Source of the DNA: JAPLDA01 sp043787975
Lineage (GTDB): Bacteria > Bacteroidota > Bacteroidia > AKYH767-A > 2013-40CM-41-45
DNA length: 64,000 bases
Assembly: GCA_043787975.1 (NCBI GenBank)
Contig: JAYVUK010000071.1
Location: 1 to 64,000, forward strand
Direction: 5' to 3'
The notes under the pieces were generated by a model. That model saw only the letters and a program-made list of their open reading frames with translations. It was not told where the DNA came from and did no database searches. Position numbers and translations under genes: made by a program. Positions 10,085-18,081 of the stretch are shown piece after piece. Each line of letters begins with the position of its first letter. The stretch's first letter is position 1.

Positions 10085-10959
10085 TAACCGTCATCACCAT
10101 CACATACAATCGCGCTCACCTGATCGGTGAAGCAATTAAAAGCGTGCTTTCTCAATCGTATTCCGATTTTGAATATTTAATTGTTGATGATGGTTCAACA
10201 GATGAGACAGAAAAAGTTGTGAGAATGTTCAATGACTCAAGAATTGTTTACAAACGGTTTAGTCATACTGGAAAAATTCCATTCCTCCGAAACAAAGCGA
10301 CGCAATTAGCACAGGGAAATTTTATTGCATTTATTGATTCGGATGATCTGTGGATGAGCGATAAGTTGCAACAACAGGTAGATGCTTTGATAAACGATTC
10401 ATCGGATTTTTCTTTTTGTGAAGCAGAAATATTCACATCAAAAAAAATAGTTTTTCCCTCTCTCTACGACAAACATAATTTACCATCAGCCGGAAATTAT
10501 TTTCTTCCGCTGATCGCCGATGTAACATTTGTGTTGTTTCCTTCAACTGTGTTTTTCAAAACGTCCTGTCTTACAAAAACAGGTTACTTGAATGAAAGAC
10601 GTACAAGCGGAGATAAGGATTTTCTTTGCCGGCTAACATTGAATTTTAAAGGAAGTTTTGTAAATAAAAAACTGGTGAGGATAAGGAGACATGAAGAAAA
10701 TGTCACGCATGATTTTGAACATGTAAAAGGGATTCTTGAAGATGAGTTAAAAACGACCCGTGATTTTTATTCGGAGGAAGCAATAGATAGAAAGTTGTAT
10801 AAAAAATTGACTGCACGGTTTCATTACAAATTAGCCGAGCATTTTTATCACGCAGATAAATTTTCTGATGCGAAAAGAAATTATTCAGCCTCACTGCTTT
10901 TAAATCCATTTAATTGGAAGGCAATTGCCAAACTTATTATTTCAGCAGTCAAATCATGA
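10081..10959 (+). CDS. Glycosyltransferase family 2
   Basis: GT-A glycosyltransferase of 292 residues. The N-terminal strand VITITYNRAHL, the DDGSTDE motif at 36-42 and the metal-binding DSDD at 86-89 are the standard GT2 features; the remainder is a helical tail ending in a TPR-like stretch (KLAEHFYHADKFSDAKRNYS). Its ATG overlaps the flippase stop (ATGA), pointing to coupled translation. Sugar and acceptor cannot be told. Confidence 0.92.
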   Translation: MITVITITYNRAHLIGEAIKSVLSQSYSDFEYLIVDDGSTDETEKVVRMFNDSRIVYKRFSHTGKIPFLRNKATQLAQGNFIAFIDSDDLWMSDKLQQQVDALINDSSDFSFCEAEIFTSKKIVFPSLYDKHNLPSAGNYFLPLIADVTFVLFPSTVFFKTSCLTKTGYLNERRTSGDKDFLCRLTLNFKGSFVNKKLVRIRRHEENVTHDFEHVKGILEDELKTTRDFYSEEAIDRKLYKKLTARFHYKLAEHFYHADKFSDAKRNYSASLLLNPFNWKAIAKLIISAVKS

Positions 10960-10984
10960 TTTAAAGATCGTCGGTTGATTTATT

Positions 10985-10992
10985 TATCTTTG
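10985..10992 (+). promoter_or_regulatory. Possible Bacteroidota -7 element (TAnnTTTG)
   Basis: TATCTTTG matches the -7 consensus TAnnTTTG recognised by the Bacteroidota primary sigma factor. It ends only 4 nt before the ATG of the radical SAM gene, so any transcript from it would be nearly leaderless. The TTG at 10975-10977 is too close to serve as the -33 element. Supported by motif match only. Confidence 0.35.
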
Positions 10993-10996
10993 TCAT

Positions 10997-12493
10997 ATGA
11001 AAGTACTTTTTTTTAATCCGCGTGCTGCCGAAACGAAGGCTAGAATTCCGAATTCTATTCTTGCAATAGCGGCAACGATTGAGGGTACATATGACTATGC
11101 GATTGTTGACGGGAATCTTGAAAAGAAACCACTTAAGAAATTGCTTAACTATTTAGATACAGGCAATTATTCCGTTTTTGCCTGTACGGTCATGCCCGGC
11201 CCACAATTGAAGCAAGCCATTCCATTTACAAAAAAAATCCGAGAAAAATATCCGCAGGTAAAAATTGTCTGGGGTGGATATTTTGCATCCAATCACAGCA
11301 ACATTTCCATTCATTCAGGATATGTTGATTATATAGTTTATGGTCCGGGCGACAGAGCTTTTCCGATGTTATTGAATGCGATTGAAAATGATTCTCCGGT
11401 TCGGGAGATTCCGAATTTAATTTTTAAAGAAGATAATTCGATTGTCAAAACAAAGAAGGATGAATTGTACGACCAGGATTCTTTACCGGATCTTCCGTAT
11501 GAAAAATTGAATTCATTTTACCCGATGAAGAAATACATCGGTAAAACATTTCTCGGAACAAAAACATTCGCCTACCACAGTAGTGTGGGTTGCCCGTTTA
11601 CCTGTGCCTTTTGCGGTGTGGTTCCTATTTACAATGCCAGGTGGAAAGGAAAATCGGCAGAGAAAATATATTATGATGTTAAGCACGTGAAAGAAAAATA
11701 TGGCGTGAACGCAATTGAGTTTTACGACAGCAATTTTTTTGTCTCGGAAAAAAGAACGGTGGACTTTTCCAATCTTGTTGAAAAGGAAAATTTAATTTGG
11801 TGGGGCGAAGGAAGAATAGATACGATTGATAAGTACAGCGATGAGAGTTTGAAAAGGATGCGCGCCTCAGGATGTAAGATGATTTTTTTCGGTGCCGAAA
11901 CCGGCAATGATGTCATGTTAAAAAAAATGGATAAAGGAGGAACACAATCTGCTGAGCAAATAAAAAAGTTTGCAGCGCGCATGGCAGAGTTTGATATTAT
12001 TCCTGAATATTCTTTTATCCTGGGAACACCGGCAGACACAGAAGATGAAGTAAATGCGCAAATCGATTTCGACATTCAATTTATTAAGGAGATCAAGAAT
12101 ATAAATCCCCAAACGGAGATTATAATTTATGTCTATAGTCCGGTGCCAACGGAAGGCTCGGTCATGTCACAGGATGTAATTAAATCCGGATTTAAGTTTC
12201 CTCAAACACTTGACGACTGGATGCATCCTCAATGGCAAAATTTTGATTTGCACCGAAACCCATTGACTCCCTGGTTGAAACCGTACATGGTAGACAAAAT
12301 AAAAAATTTCGAAACGGTGCTCAATGGATATTTTCCAACTATCTCAGATACGAAGCTTACGCCTTTGCGTATCCAATCTCTCAAAACTCTTTCTGCATTC
12401 CGTTATAGGAAGAACGCATATAAATTTCCGTACGAGATAAAAGTGATGCAAAAACTTTTTAAATACCGCCAACCGGAACTCGAAGGGTTCTGA
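10997..12493 (+). CDS. B12-binding-domain radical SAM protein
   Basis: 498-residue protein with an N-terminal cobalamin-binding-like Rossmann domain (about 1-170) and a radical SAM core whose iron-sulfur motif is Cys199-x3-Cys203-x2-Cys206 (GCPFTCAFCG). This class performs methylations and ring rearrangements on unactivated carbons. It is the last plus-strand gene of the glycan locus, 37 nt after the GT2 gene, and has its own possible -7 element, so it may be separately transcribed. A role in modifying a glycan or lipid is inference; homologues act on hopanoids, bacteriochlorophyll and antibiotics. It converges on preA with a gap of only 6 nt. Confidence 0.88.
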   Translation: MKVLFFNPRAAETKARIPNSILAIAATIEGTYDYAIVDGNLEKKPLKKLLNYLDTGNYSVFACTVMPGPQLKQAIPFTKKIREKYPQVKIVWGGYFASNHSNISIHSGYVDYIVYGPGDRAFPMLLNAIENDSPVREIPNLIFKEDNSIVKTKKDELYDQDSLPDLPYEKLNSFYPMKKYIGKTFLGTKTFAYHSSVGCPFTCAFCGVVPIYNARWKGKSAEKIYYDVKHVKEKYGVNAIEFYDSNFFVSEKRTVDFSNLVEKENLIWWGEGRIDTIDKYSDESLKRMRASGCKMIFFGAETGNDVMLKKMDKGGTQSAEQIKKFAARMAEFDIIPEYSFILGTPADTEDEVNAQIDFDIQFIKEIKNINPQTEIIIYVYSPVPTEGSVMSQDVIKSGFKFPQTLDDWMHPQWQNFDLHRNPLTPWLKPYMVDKIKNFETVLNGYFPTISDTKLTPLRIQSLKTLSAFRYRKNAYKFPYEIKVMQKLFKYRQPELEGF

Positions 12494-12499
12494 AAAATT

Positions 12500-13861
12500 T
12501 TAATTTCCGTTTTTCAAACTGTAATGCGTTGGTTTCTTTTTCGTCAAGGCATCGGAAGGTTCGGGAACCCAGTGATGCAACCCTCCGGCGAGTTCATCAT
12601 CAAATGTTTTTGGAATAGTTCCCTGTAGTGTTCTTTCTTTCCAGGTGAGGTGTTTTTTACCATCGTCCTTTCGCTCCATCGTAATGCAACCTTCAACAGG
12701 ACAAACGAGTGAACACAAATTACATCCGACACAATTCTCTTCGATGATAAATGGTTTACGATTCAACAGATCTTCCGATAAACCGATTGCCTGGTGCGCA
12801 CCGTCTTCACACGCCGTGTAACACAATTGACAACCGATGCACTTCTCTTCGTGGATGTCAGCGACAATTTTATATTTCAGATTCAAGTCTTCCCAATGCA
12901 AAATGTTTTTCAATGCTTTTCCTCTGAAATCGTCCAGTGTTTGAAAACCTTTTTCATCCATGTACTGTTCAAGTCCTGCAACCATCTCGCGGATAATTCC
13001 GAAACCGTAATGCATCACGGCTGTGCAAACCTGGACGGAAGATGCACCAAGCAAAATAAATTCGACGGCATCTCTCCAATTCTCTACACCACCAATTCCG
13101 CTGATGGGAATATTTACCTGCGGATGCTGTGCACAATTTTTCAGCATGTTCATGGCAATCGGTTTTACTGCCGGTCCGCAGTAACCGCCATTCGTACTCT
13201 TACCATCTACAACAGGATAAGGCACAAAATTATCGATGTCAACTCCGACAATACTTTGGATTGTATTGATCAGTGAGATGGCGTCACCACCACCTTCAAC
13301 AGCAGCAACTGCAGGACGGGTGATATCAGAAATATTCGGAGTCAATTTTACGATAACAGGAATAGTTGCAACTTCTTTCACCCAACTCACAATTGTTTTT
13401 AAAACTTTCGGTTCTTGTCCAACAGCACTTCCCATTCCCCGCTCACACATTCCATGTGGACAACCGAAATTTAATTCAACACCATCCGCTCCTGCATTGG
13501 TAACGTCTTTCATGATCTGGTGCCACTCTTCTTTTGTTTCTACCATTAGTGAAGCAATCACGGCATGATCCGGAAAACGCTTTTTCACTTCTTCAATCTC
13601 ACGAAGATTATCGCGTAACGGACGATCAGTGATCAATTCAATATTATTGAAACCCATCATCCGTGTATCGCGATAATTGAGTGAACCGTAGCGTGAGGAA
13701 ACATTCACAACAGGAACGCCAAGAGTTTTCCAGACAGCACCGCCCCATCCTGCATCAAAAGCTTTCATGATTTGATAACCGCTGTTCGTTGGCGGAGCGC
13801 TTGCCAACCAAAAAGGGTTCGGAGATTTTATTCCTGCGAAGTTTGTTTGAAGATTTGCCAT
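12500..13861 (-). CDS. preA: NAD-dependent dihydropyrimidine dehydrogenase, PreA subunit
   Basis: 453-residue flavoprotein: a dihydroorotate-dehydrogenase-like FMN barrel (about 1-310) followed by two [4Fe-4S] motifs, Cys341/344/347/351 and Cys377/380/383/387. With PreT it reduces uracil or thymine to the 5,6-dihydro form in the cytoplasm. The barrel loop reads NFGCPHGMCERGMGSAVGQ: mammalian enzymes place their catalytic cysteine near the end of this loop, where this protein has Val, while it has an extra Cys after GM. It is the last gene of the pyrimidine block, 44 nt behind preT; that spacer holds ACGAAT repeats. Confidence 0.94.
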   Translation of the reverse strand: MANLQTNFAGIKSPNPFWLASAPPTNSGYQIMKAFDAGWGGAVWKTLGVPVVNVSSRYGSLNYRDTRMMGFNNIELITDRPLRDNLREIEEVKKRFPDHAVIASLMVETKEEWHQIMKDVTNAGADGVELNFGCPHGMCERGMGSAVGQEPKVLKTIVSWVKEVATIPVIVKLTPNISDITRPAVAAVEGGGDAISLINTIQSIVGVDIDNFVPYPVVDGKSTNGGYCGPAVKPIAMNMLKNCAQHPQVNIPISGIGGVENWRDAVEFILLGASSVQVCTAVMHYGFGIIREMVAGLEQYMDEKGFQTLDDFRGKALKNILHWEDLNLKYKIVADIHEEKCIGCQLCYTACEDGAHQAIGLSEDLLNRKPFIIEENCVGCNLCSLVCPVEGCITMERKDDGKKHLTWKERTLQGTIPKTFDDELAGGLHHWVPEPSDALTKKKPTHYSLKNGN

Positions 13862-13901
13862 AACATCTACGAATTACGAATGAATACGAATTTACGAATG
13901 G
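13862..13901. repeat. ACGAAT tandem-like repeat between preT and preA
   Basis: The spacer contains four copies of TACGAAT/ACGAAT within about 35 nt (ACGAATTACGAATGAATACG and onward). It is another of the low-complexity spacer repeats of this window and lies immediately upstream of the preA start, so it could influence preA translation, though nothing shows this directly. Confidence 0.5.
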
Positions 13902-13905
13902 GGAA

Positions 13906-15201
13906 TTAAACAGATAATGAAAATTTTATTCCATGGGCCGCTTTCTTGCCGTCAGCCACAGCATTTACGACTTCCTGTCCGCCACTTACGGCATCACCTG
14001 CTGCAAAATATTTTTTGTTTGAGGTTTGAAAATTTTCATTCACGGAAACTTTTCCTTTGTCATCTAATTTAATTCCTTCAATTAAATTCAAAAAATCTTT
14101 TTGTTTTGACTGACCGGTTGCTTTTATCACCCAATCACATTCTTCAATGGATTCTTCTCCGTTGATGGTTGATTTGAATTTTACTCCGTTTACTTTTCCG
14201 TTTCCGAGAATTTCAACAGGCGTAACATTAAACAATCCTTTTACGCCAACACTTTTAGCAAGATCATATTCAAAATGGTAAGCGCCCATTTCTTCTTTGC
14301 TTTTGCGATAGGCGAGAATCACTTCTTCAGCTCCCATGCGAGCGCTCTCGCTGGCTGCATCCATCGCAGTGTTTCCACCACCAAGTACAATTACTTTTTT
14401 AGGCACGGAAACATTATGGTGATTCATTCTTAATTGTCCCACAAATTCAACAGCGCCAAACACATTTTCCAATTCTTCTCCTTTTATTTTAAGGTCAGAA
14501 GTTTTTCCCAAACCAATGCCGATAAATATAGCATCGTAATCTTTTTCCAGCGCAGTCAAGTCTTCTTTGGAAGAAATCTTTTTGTTGTACTGAATCTTAA
14601 ATCCAAATTGCTTTTCAAGGTAACTCACTTCGTCCAACGCCTCTGCATTCGTGATTTTGTAAGGAGCGACACCGTAGATCGTAAGGCCGGATGGTTTTTC
14701 CTTTGCTTCAAAAATATCCACCTCAAATCCCATCATACGCAATTCGCAGGCGCAACTTATTCCGGCGGGACCGCCACCAATCACTGCAATTTTTTTTCCA
14801 TTTGGTTCCGGAGTCGTATAAATTTTTCTGCTGAATGCAATTGCTTTTCCTGTTGCAAACGATTGTAATCGTCCGATCTCAATCGGTTTTACATCGGAGT
14901 TGTTGTACACGCAAGCACCTTCGCACAATACTTCAGTAGGACACACTTTGCCGCAGGAATAACCAAAGAAATTGGAATCGTAAATTGTTTTTGCAGCAGC
15001 GAATTCATTCTTAGAATTTATCTGGCGGATAAAAAGCGGAATATCAATTCCCGTCGGGCAGGCGTTTACGCAAGGCGCATCGTAACAAAACAAGCAGCGT
15101 GAGCTTTCATAATACGCTTCCGTGTCACTCATCAAATGTTTTATCTGTGCAAAGTTTTCGGAGAATTCTTTTTCGCTAGTAGGTTTTTTATATTCGCTCA
15201 T
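13906..15201 (-). CDS. preT: NAD-dependent dihydropyrimidine dehydrogenase, PreT subunit
   Basis: 431-residue electron-input subunit resembling the small subunit of glutamate synthase. It has an N-terminal iron-sulfur region with Cys36, Cys39, Cys44, Cys48 and a second set (SCGKVCPTEVLCEGAC, about 82-97), then an FAD-binding GGGPAG at 142-147 and an NAD(P)-binding GGGNTAMD. It passes electrons from NAD(P)H through flavin and iron-sulfur centres to PreA. Adjacent to preA on the same strand, as in other bacteria with the two-subunit enzyme. Confidence 0.94.
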   Translation of the reverse strand: MSEYKKPTSEKEFSENFAQIKHLMSDTEAYYESSRCLFCYDAPCVNACPTGIDIPLFIRQINSKNEFAAAKTIYDSNFFGYSCGKVCPTEVLCEGACVYNNSDVKPIEIGRLQSFATGKAIAFSRKIYTTPEPNGKKIAVIGGGPAGISCACELRMMGFEVDIFEAKEKPSGLTIYGVAPYKITNAEALDEVSYLEKQFGFKIQYNKKISSKEDLTALEKDYDAIFIGIGLGKTSDLKIKGEELENVFGAVEFVGQLRMNHHNVSVPKKVIVLGGGNTAMDAASESARMGAEEVILAYRKSKEEMGAYHFEYDLAKSVGVKGLFNVTPVEILGNGKVNGVKFKSTINGEESIEECDWVIKATGQSKQKDFLNLIEGIKLDDKGKVSVNENFQTSNKKYFAAGDAVSGGQEVVNAVADGKKAAHGIKFSLSV

Positions 15202-15203
15202 GC

Positions 15204-15290
15204 ATTTTAGTTGTTAAGTTGTTTAGTTGTTAGGTTAATAGGTTCGTGCGAAGATTTCCTTCAACAACTTAATAACCTAACAACTTCTTC
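15204..15290. repeat. Inverted low-complexity repeat (GTTGTTAAGTT family) upstream of preT
   Basis: Copies of AGTTGTTAAGTT/AGTTGTTAGGTT at 15209-15239 face their reverse complement at 15271-15286. AGTTGTTAGGTTAAT (15225-15239) pairs with AATAACCTAACAACT (15271-15285) with one mismatch, leaving a loop of about 31 nt. It lies between the beta-ureidopropionase and preT genes. The same repeat family frames the four-helix-bundle gene at 16197 and recurs at 23072-23175. Confidence 0.7.
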
Positions 15291-15293
15291 AAA

Positions 15294-16160
15294 CTAAAGT
15301 TCTGTTAATTTTCCATACGTCTCCGGCCTCCGGTCTCTGAAAAATTGCCAAACGGATCGTACTTCTTCAATCATATCCAAATCAAATTCTGCAATCAGTA
15401 ATTCATCTTTATCCTCTGATGCTTGCGCAAAAATTTGTCCGCGCGGATCCACAAAATAAGAAGAGCCATAAAATTTTCCAAGGTTCCAGGGTTTCTCTTG
15501 GCCAACACGATTGATACATCCCATGAAATATCCATTCGCTGCTGCATGCGCAGGTTGTTCAAGTTTCCATAAATATTGTGAAAGTCCTGCAACTGTAGCG
15601 GAAGGATTGTAAACGATTTCAGCTCCGTTCAAACCTAAACATCGTGCGCCGTCAGGAAAGTGACGGTCGTAACAAATGTAAACTCCAACTTTTGCATAGC
15701 GTGTTTGAAACACAGGATAACCAAGGTTTCCGGGTTTGAAGAAAAATTTTTCCCAGAACCCTGATGTGTGTGGAATGTGATTCTTGCGATACTTACCGAG
15801 GTATGTTCCGTCAGCATCAATCACGGCTGCTGTATTGTATAAAACACCGGCTTGTTCCTTTTCATAAATAGGAACGATGATCACCATGTTGTATTTTTTA
15901 GCATAGGTTGCCATCAGTTCAGTAGTCGGACCGGGAACTGTTTCAGCACTCTCATACCATTTTTTATCCTGGCCCGGACAAAAGTATGGCGTATTAAAAA
16001 TTTCCTGCAGACATAAAATCTGCACACCTTTTTTTCCTGCTTCTTCAATCAGAGGAATGTGCTTTGCCACCATGGCATCCACAATTTCTTTGATGGTTCC
16101 TTCGCCTTCCGTTTTCGGAAGCGACATTTGAATGAGTCCTGATTTGATTATTCTGCACAT
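15294..16160 (-). CDS. Beta-ureidopropionase (N-carbamoyl-beta-alanine amidase), nitrilase family
   Basis: 288-residue carbon-nitrogen hydrolase with the nitrilase triad visible as Glu53 (LQEIF), Lys126 (KYRKNHIP) and Cys163 (YICYDRHFPD). The family hydrolyses N-carbamoyl-beta-alanine, or its methyl homologue, to the beta-amino acid, ammonia and CO2. The close relative N-carbamoylputrescine amidase has the same motifs; I prefer beta-ureidopropionase because the gene lies between dihydropyrimidinase and the PreTA dehydrogenase. It catalyses the third step of the pathway. Confidence 0.88.
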   Translation of the reverse strand: MCRIIKSGLIQMSLPKTEGEGTIKEIVDAMVAKHIPLIEEAGKKGVQILCLQEIFNTPYFCPGQDKKWYESAETVPGPTTELMATYAKKYNMVIIVPIYEKEQAGVLYNTAAVIDADGTYLGKYRKNHIPHTSGFWEKFFFKPGNLGYPVFQTRYAKVGVYICYDRHFPDGARCLGLNGAEIVYNPSATVAGLSQYLWKLEQPAHAAANGYFMGCINRVGQEKPWNLGKFYGSSYFVDPRGQIFAQASEDKDELLIAEFDLDMIEEVRSVWQFFRDRRPETYGKLTEL

Positions 16161-16161
16161 A

Positions 16162-16239
16162 GAATTAAGTTGTTGAGTTGATAGGTTATAAAGTTCTTAA
16201 GTGGATGGGTTGTTAGTTGTTAAGTTTTTAGGTTGTTGG
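16162..16239. repeat. Left inverted-repeat block of four-helix-bundle element 1
   Basis: Several copies of AAGTTGTTGAGTTG/TTAGTTGTTAAGTT. The segment 16213-16237 is the inverted partner of 16660-16684: after reverse complementing, 21 of 25 positions agree (14 identical, 4 differing, 7 identical). The block runs into the end of the four-helix-bundle reading frame and encodes its last residues (KNLTTNN), so the repeat is partly translated. Confidence 0.7.
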
Positions 16240-16631
16240 ATTTCTTTAGTTGCTGCCAGAGATTCTTTCTGAATTTTTGCTTTTTTTAAATAAGCGACAT
16301 AACCATTCAGAATCTTTAAGCAGTTTTCAAACATATCTTTATGAGTTTTGAAATCAGATTCACTGATATAGCCAGCATCCAAAGCGCATGTCAAATGTTC
16401 AAATGTTTCATAAGGTGACCCTCTTGAGATCCTACAAAACCGGATATTATCCTGGTGATTGAACCTGCCGAACCCTTCGGCAATATTTGTCGCAACTGAG
16501 CGTGAGGATCGGATGATCTGATCTGTAAGCCTGAATTTTTCTTCTGATGGAAACACGTTGGTTAGTTTTTGTATAGAATTTCTTAATTCACGTGAAGCTT
16601 GCCAAACGGCTAATTCTGTAAAACTATTCAT
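16197..16631 (-). CDS. Four-helix-bundle protein (S23 / 23S rRNA intervening-sequence family)
   Basis: 144-residue helical protein with the family signature NIAEGFGR at 49-56, preceded by LTDQIIRSSRSV and followed by RFCRISRGS. First known from open reading frames inside 23S rRNA intervening sequences, the family is also related to the Avd proteins of diversity-generating retroelements; its biochemical role is unclear. Here it sits inside the pyrimidine operon in the operon's orientation, with no pathway link. Inverted GTTGTTAAGTT repeats frame it, and its low-complexity C-terminal tail is encoded by the repeat. I read it as an inserted element. Confidence 0.88.
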   Translation of the reverse strand: MNSFTELAVWQASRELRNSIQKLTNVFPSEEKFRLTDQIIRSSRSVATNIAEGFGRFNHQDNIRFCRISRGSPYETFEHLTCALDAGYISESDFKTHKDMFENCLKILNGYVAYLKKAKIQKESLAATKEIQQPKNLTTNNPST

Positions 16632-16649
16632 AGCATTTTAGAAAATTGT

Positions 16650-16684
16650 AAAATAACTTAACAACCTTTCAACTTAACAACTAA
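16650..16684. repeat. Right inverted-repeat arm of four-helix-bundle element 1
   Basis: AACTTAACAACC and AACTTAACAACT in tandem, the reverse complement of the block at 16213-16237. The arm extends over the stop codon of the dihydropyrimidinase gene (16681-16683), so its boundary lies exactly at the end of that reading frame. Confidence 0.7.
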
Positions 16685-18063
16685 ATAATTCCATTAACTT
16701 TATTTCGACGAACAAACTTCCCGTAGCCCTTCCTAATTTTTACTTCTCCATTATCAACAGCAACTTGTCCCCGAAGAATGGTCGTTTTTGTTTTGCCTTT
16801 TACTTTCCACCCTTCGTATGCAGAGTAATCCACATTCATGTGATGTGATTTCGAAGACAATGTATGCTCTTCATTCGGGTCAAATATAATGATGTCAGCA
16901 TCACTGCCTACAGCAATGCAACCTTTCTTTGGAAACATGCCGAAAATTTTTGCTGCGTTGGTTGAACTCACCTCAACAAATTTATGGAGAGAAATTTTTC
17001 CCTTATTCACGCCTTCGCTGAAAAGTAATTCCATGCGATGTTCAATGGCGGGATGACCGTTCGGGATTTTTGAAAAATCTTTTTCACCCATTAATTTTTT
17101 CTCCCACGTAAACGGGCAATGGTCAGTAGCGACAACCTGGACAGTTCCCTGGTTGATTCCCGCCCACAAAGAAGCTTGGTCTTTTTTCTCACGCAACGGT
17201 GGGCTCATCACCCACTTTGCTCCGTCAAAATCTTTTTCATAAAGCGAGGCATCAAGGAGTAAATATTGAATGCAGGTCTCTGCATACACTTTTTGATTTC
17301 TTTTTTCCACGTCACGAATGTGGTTGAGAGCACCTTCACACGTCATATGCACGACATAAGCCGGAACGCCAGTGTAATTTGCCATGTCCGCAAATCTTCC
17401 GGTTGCCTCCGCTTCCGTAATTTCAGGTTGAGACAAATAATGATAGAGTGGAGAAAGCTTTCCTTCACTACAATGTTTTGCCACCAGGAAATCAATCATA
17501 TCACCGTTGGTTGCATGAACCGTAACCATGCCTTCGCATTTTTTAACTTCCTGCATCAAACCCACCATCTGGCGGTCGTCAATCATCAATGCACCTTTGT
17601 ATGCCATGAATGTTTTGAAAGAAGTGATTCCTTCTTTCTCTACCATCTCAATGATTTCCTTTTTCGTCTCTTCGTTAAAATCAGTCACGGCCATGTGAAA
17701 AGAATAATCACCATAACAATTCCCGTTCGAACGCCCTTGCCATTGTTCTAAAGCATGACGCAAGGATTTGCCTTGTGTTTGCAAAATGAAATCAATCACC
17801 ATGGTTGTTCCACCATGCAATGCAGCAAGTGTTCCTGTTTCATAATTGTCGCTGCTATAAGTTCCCATAAAAGGCATGTCGAGATGAACATGCGGATCTA
17901 TGCCGCCTGGAAAAATTAATTTTCCTTTTGCATCAATGGTTTCATCGGCCACCGTTGAAAGATTTTTCCCAATGCAGGAAATGGTTTCACCTTCAATAAA
18001 AATATCAGCAACATAATCTTCCGATGCTGTGATGATTCTTCCGTTTTTAATTAGTAAGGACAT
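16681..18063 (-). CDS. hydA: Dihydropyrimidinase (hydantoinase-type amidohydrolase)
   Basis: 460-residue cyclic amidohydrolase. Predicted metal ligands are His58 and His60 (DPHVHLD), carbamylated Lys150 (TSFKTFMAYKG), His183 (TVHATNGD), His239 (VVHMTC) and Asp314 (ATDHCPF), the dihydropyrimidinase pattern. It opens dihydrouracil or dihydrothymine to the N-carbamoyl-beta-amino acid, the second reductive-pathway step. The family also contains hydantoinases; the flanking preTA and ureidopropionase genes support the pyrimidine assignment. It starts 18 nt after the transporter gene. Confidence 0.94.
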   Translation of the reverse strand: MSLLIKNGRIITASEDYVADIFIEGETISCIGKNLSTVADETIDAKGKLIFPGGIDPHVHLDMPFMGTYSSDNYETGTLAALHGGTTMVIDFILQTQGKSLRHALEQWQGRSNGNCYGDYSFHMAVTDFNEETKKEIIEMVEKEGITSFKTFMAYKGALMIDDRQMVGLMQEVKKCEGMVTVHATNGDMIDFLVAKHCSEGKLSPLYHYLSQPEITEAEATGRFADMANYTGVPAYVVHMTCEGALNHIRDVEKRNQKVYAETCIQYLLLDASLYEKDFDGAKWVMSPPLREKKDQASLWAGINQGTVQVVATDHCPFTWEKKLMGEKDFSKIPNGHPAIEHRMELLFSEGVNKGKISLHKFVEVSSTNAAKIFGMFPKKGCIAVGSDADIIIFDPNEEHTLSSKSHHMNVDYSAYEGWKVKGKTKTTILRGQVAVDNGEVKIRKGYGKFVRRNKVNGII

Positions 18064-18081
18064 GATAAAATTTATTTTTTG

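Noticed and set aside
16197..16631. Four-helix-bundle gene as Avd of a diversity-generating retroelement
   Set aside because: No reverse transcriptase, template repeat or variable repeat is visible near either copy.
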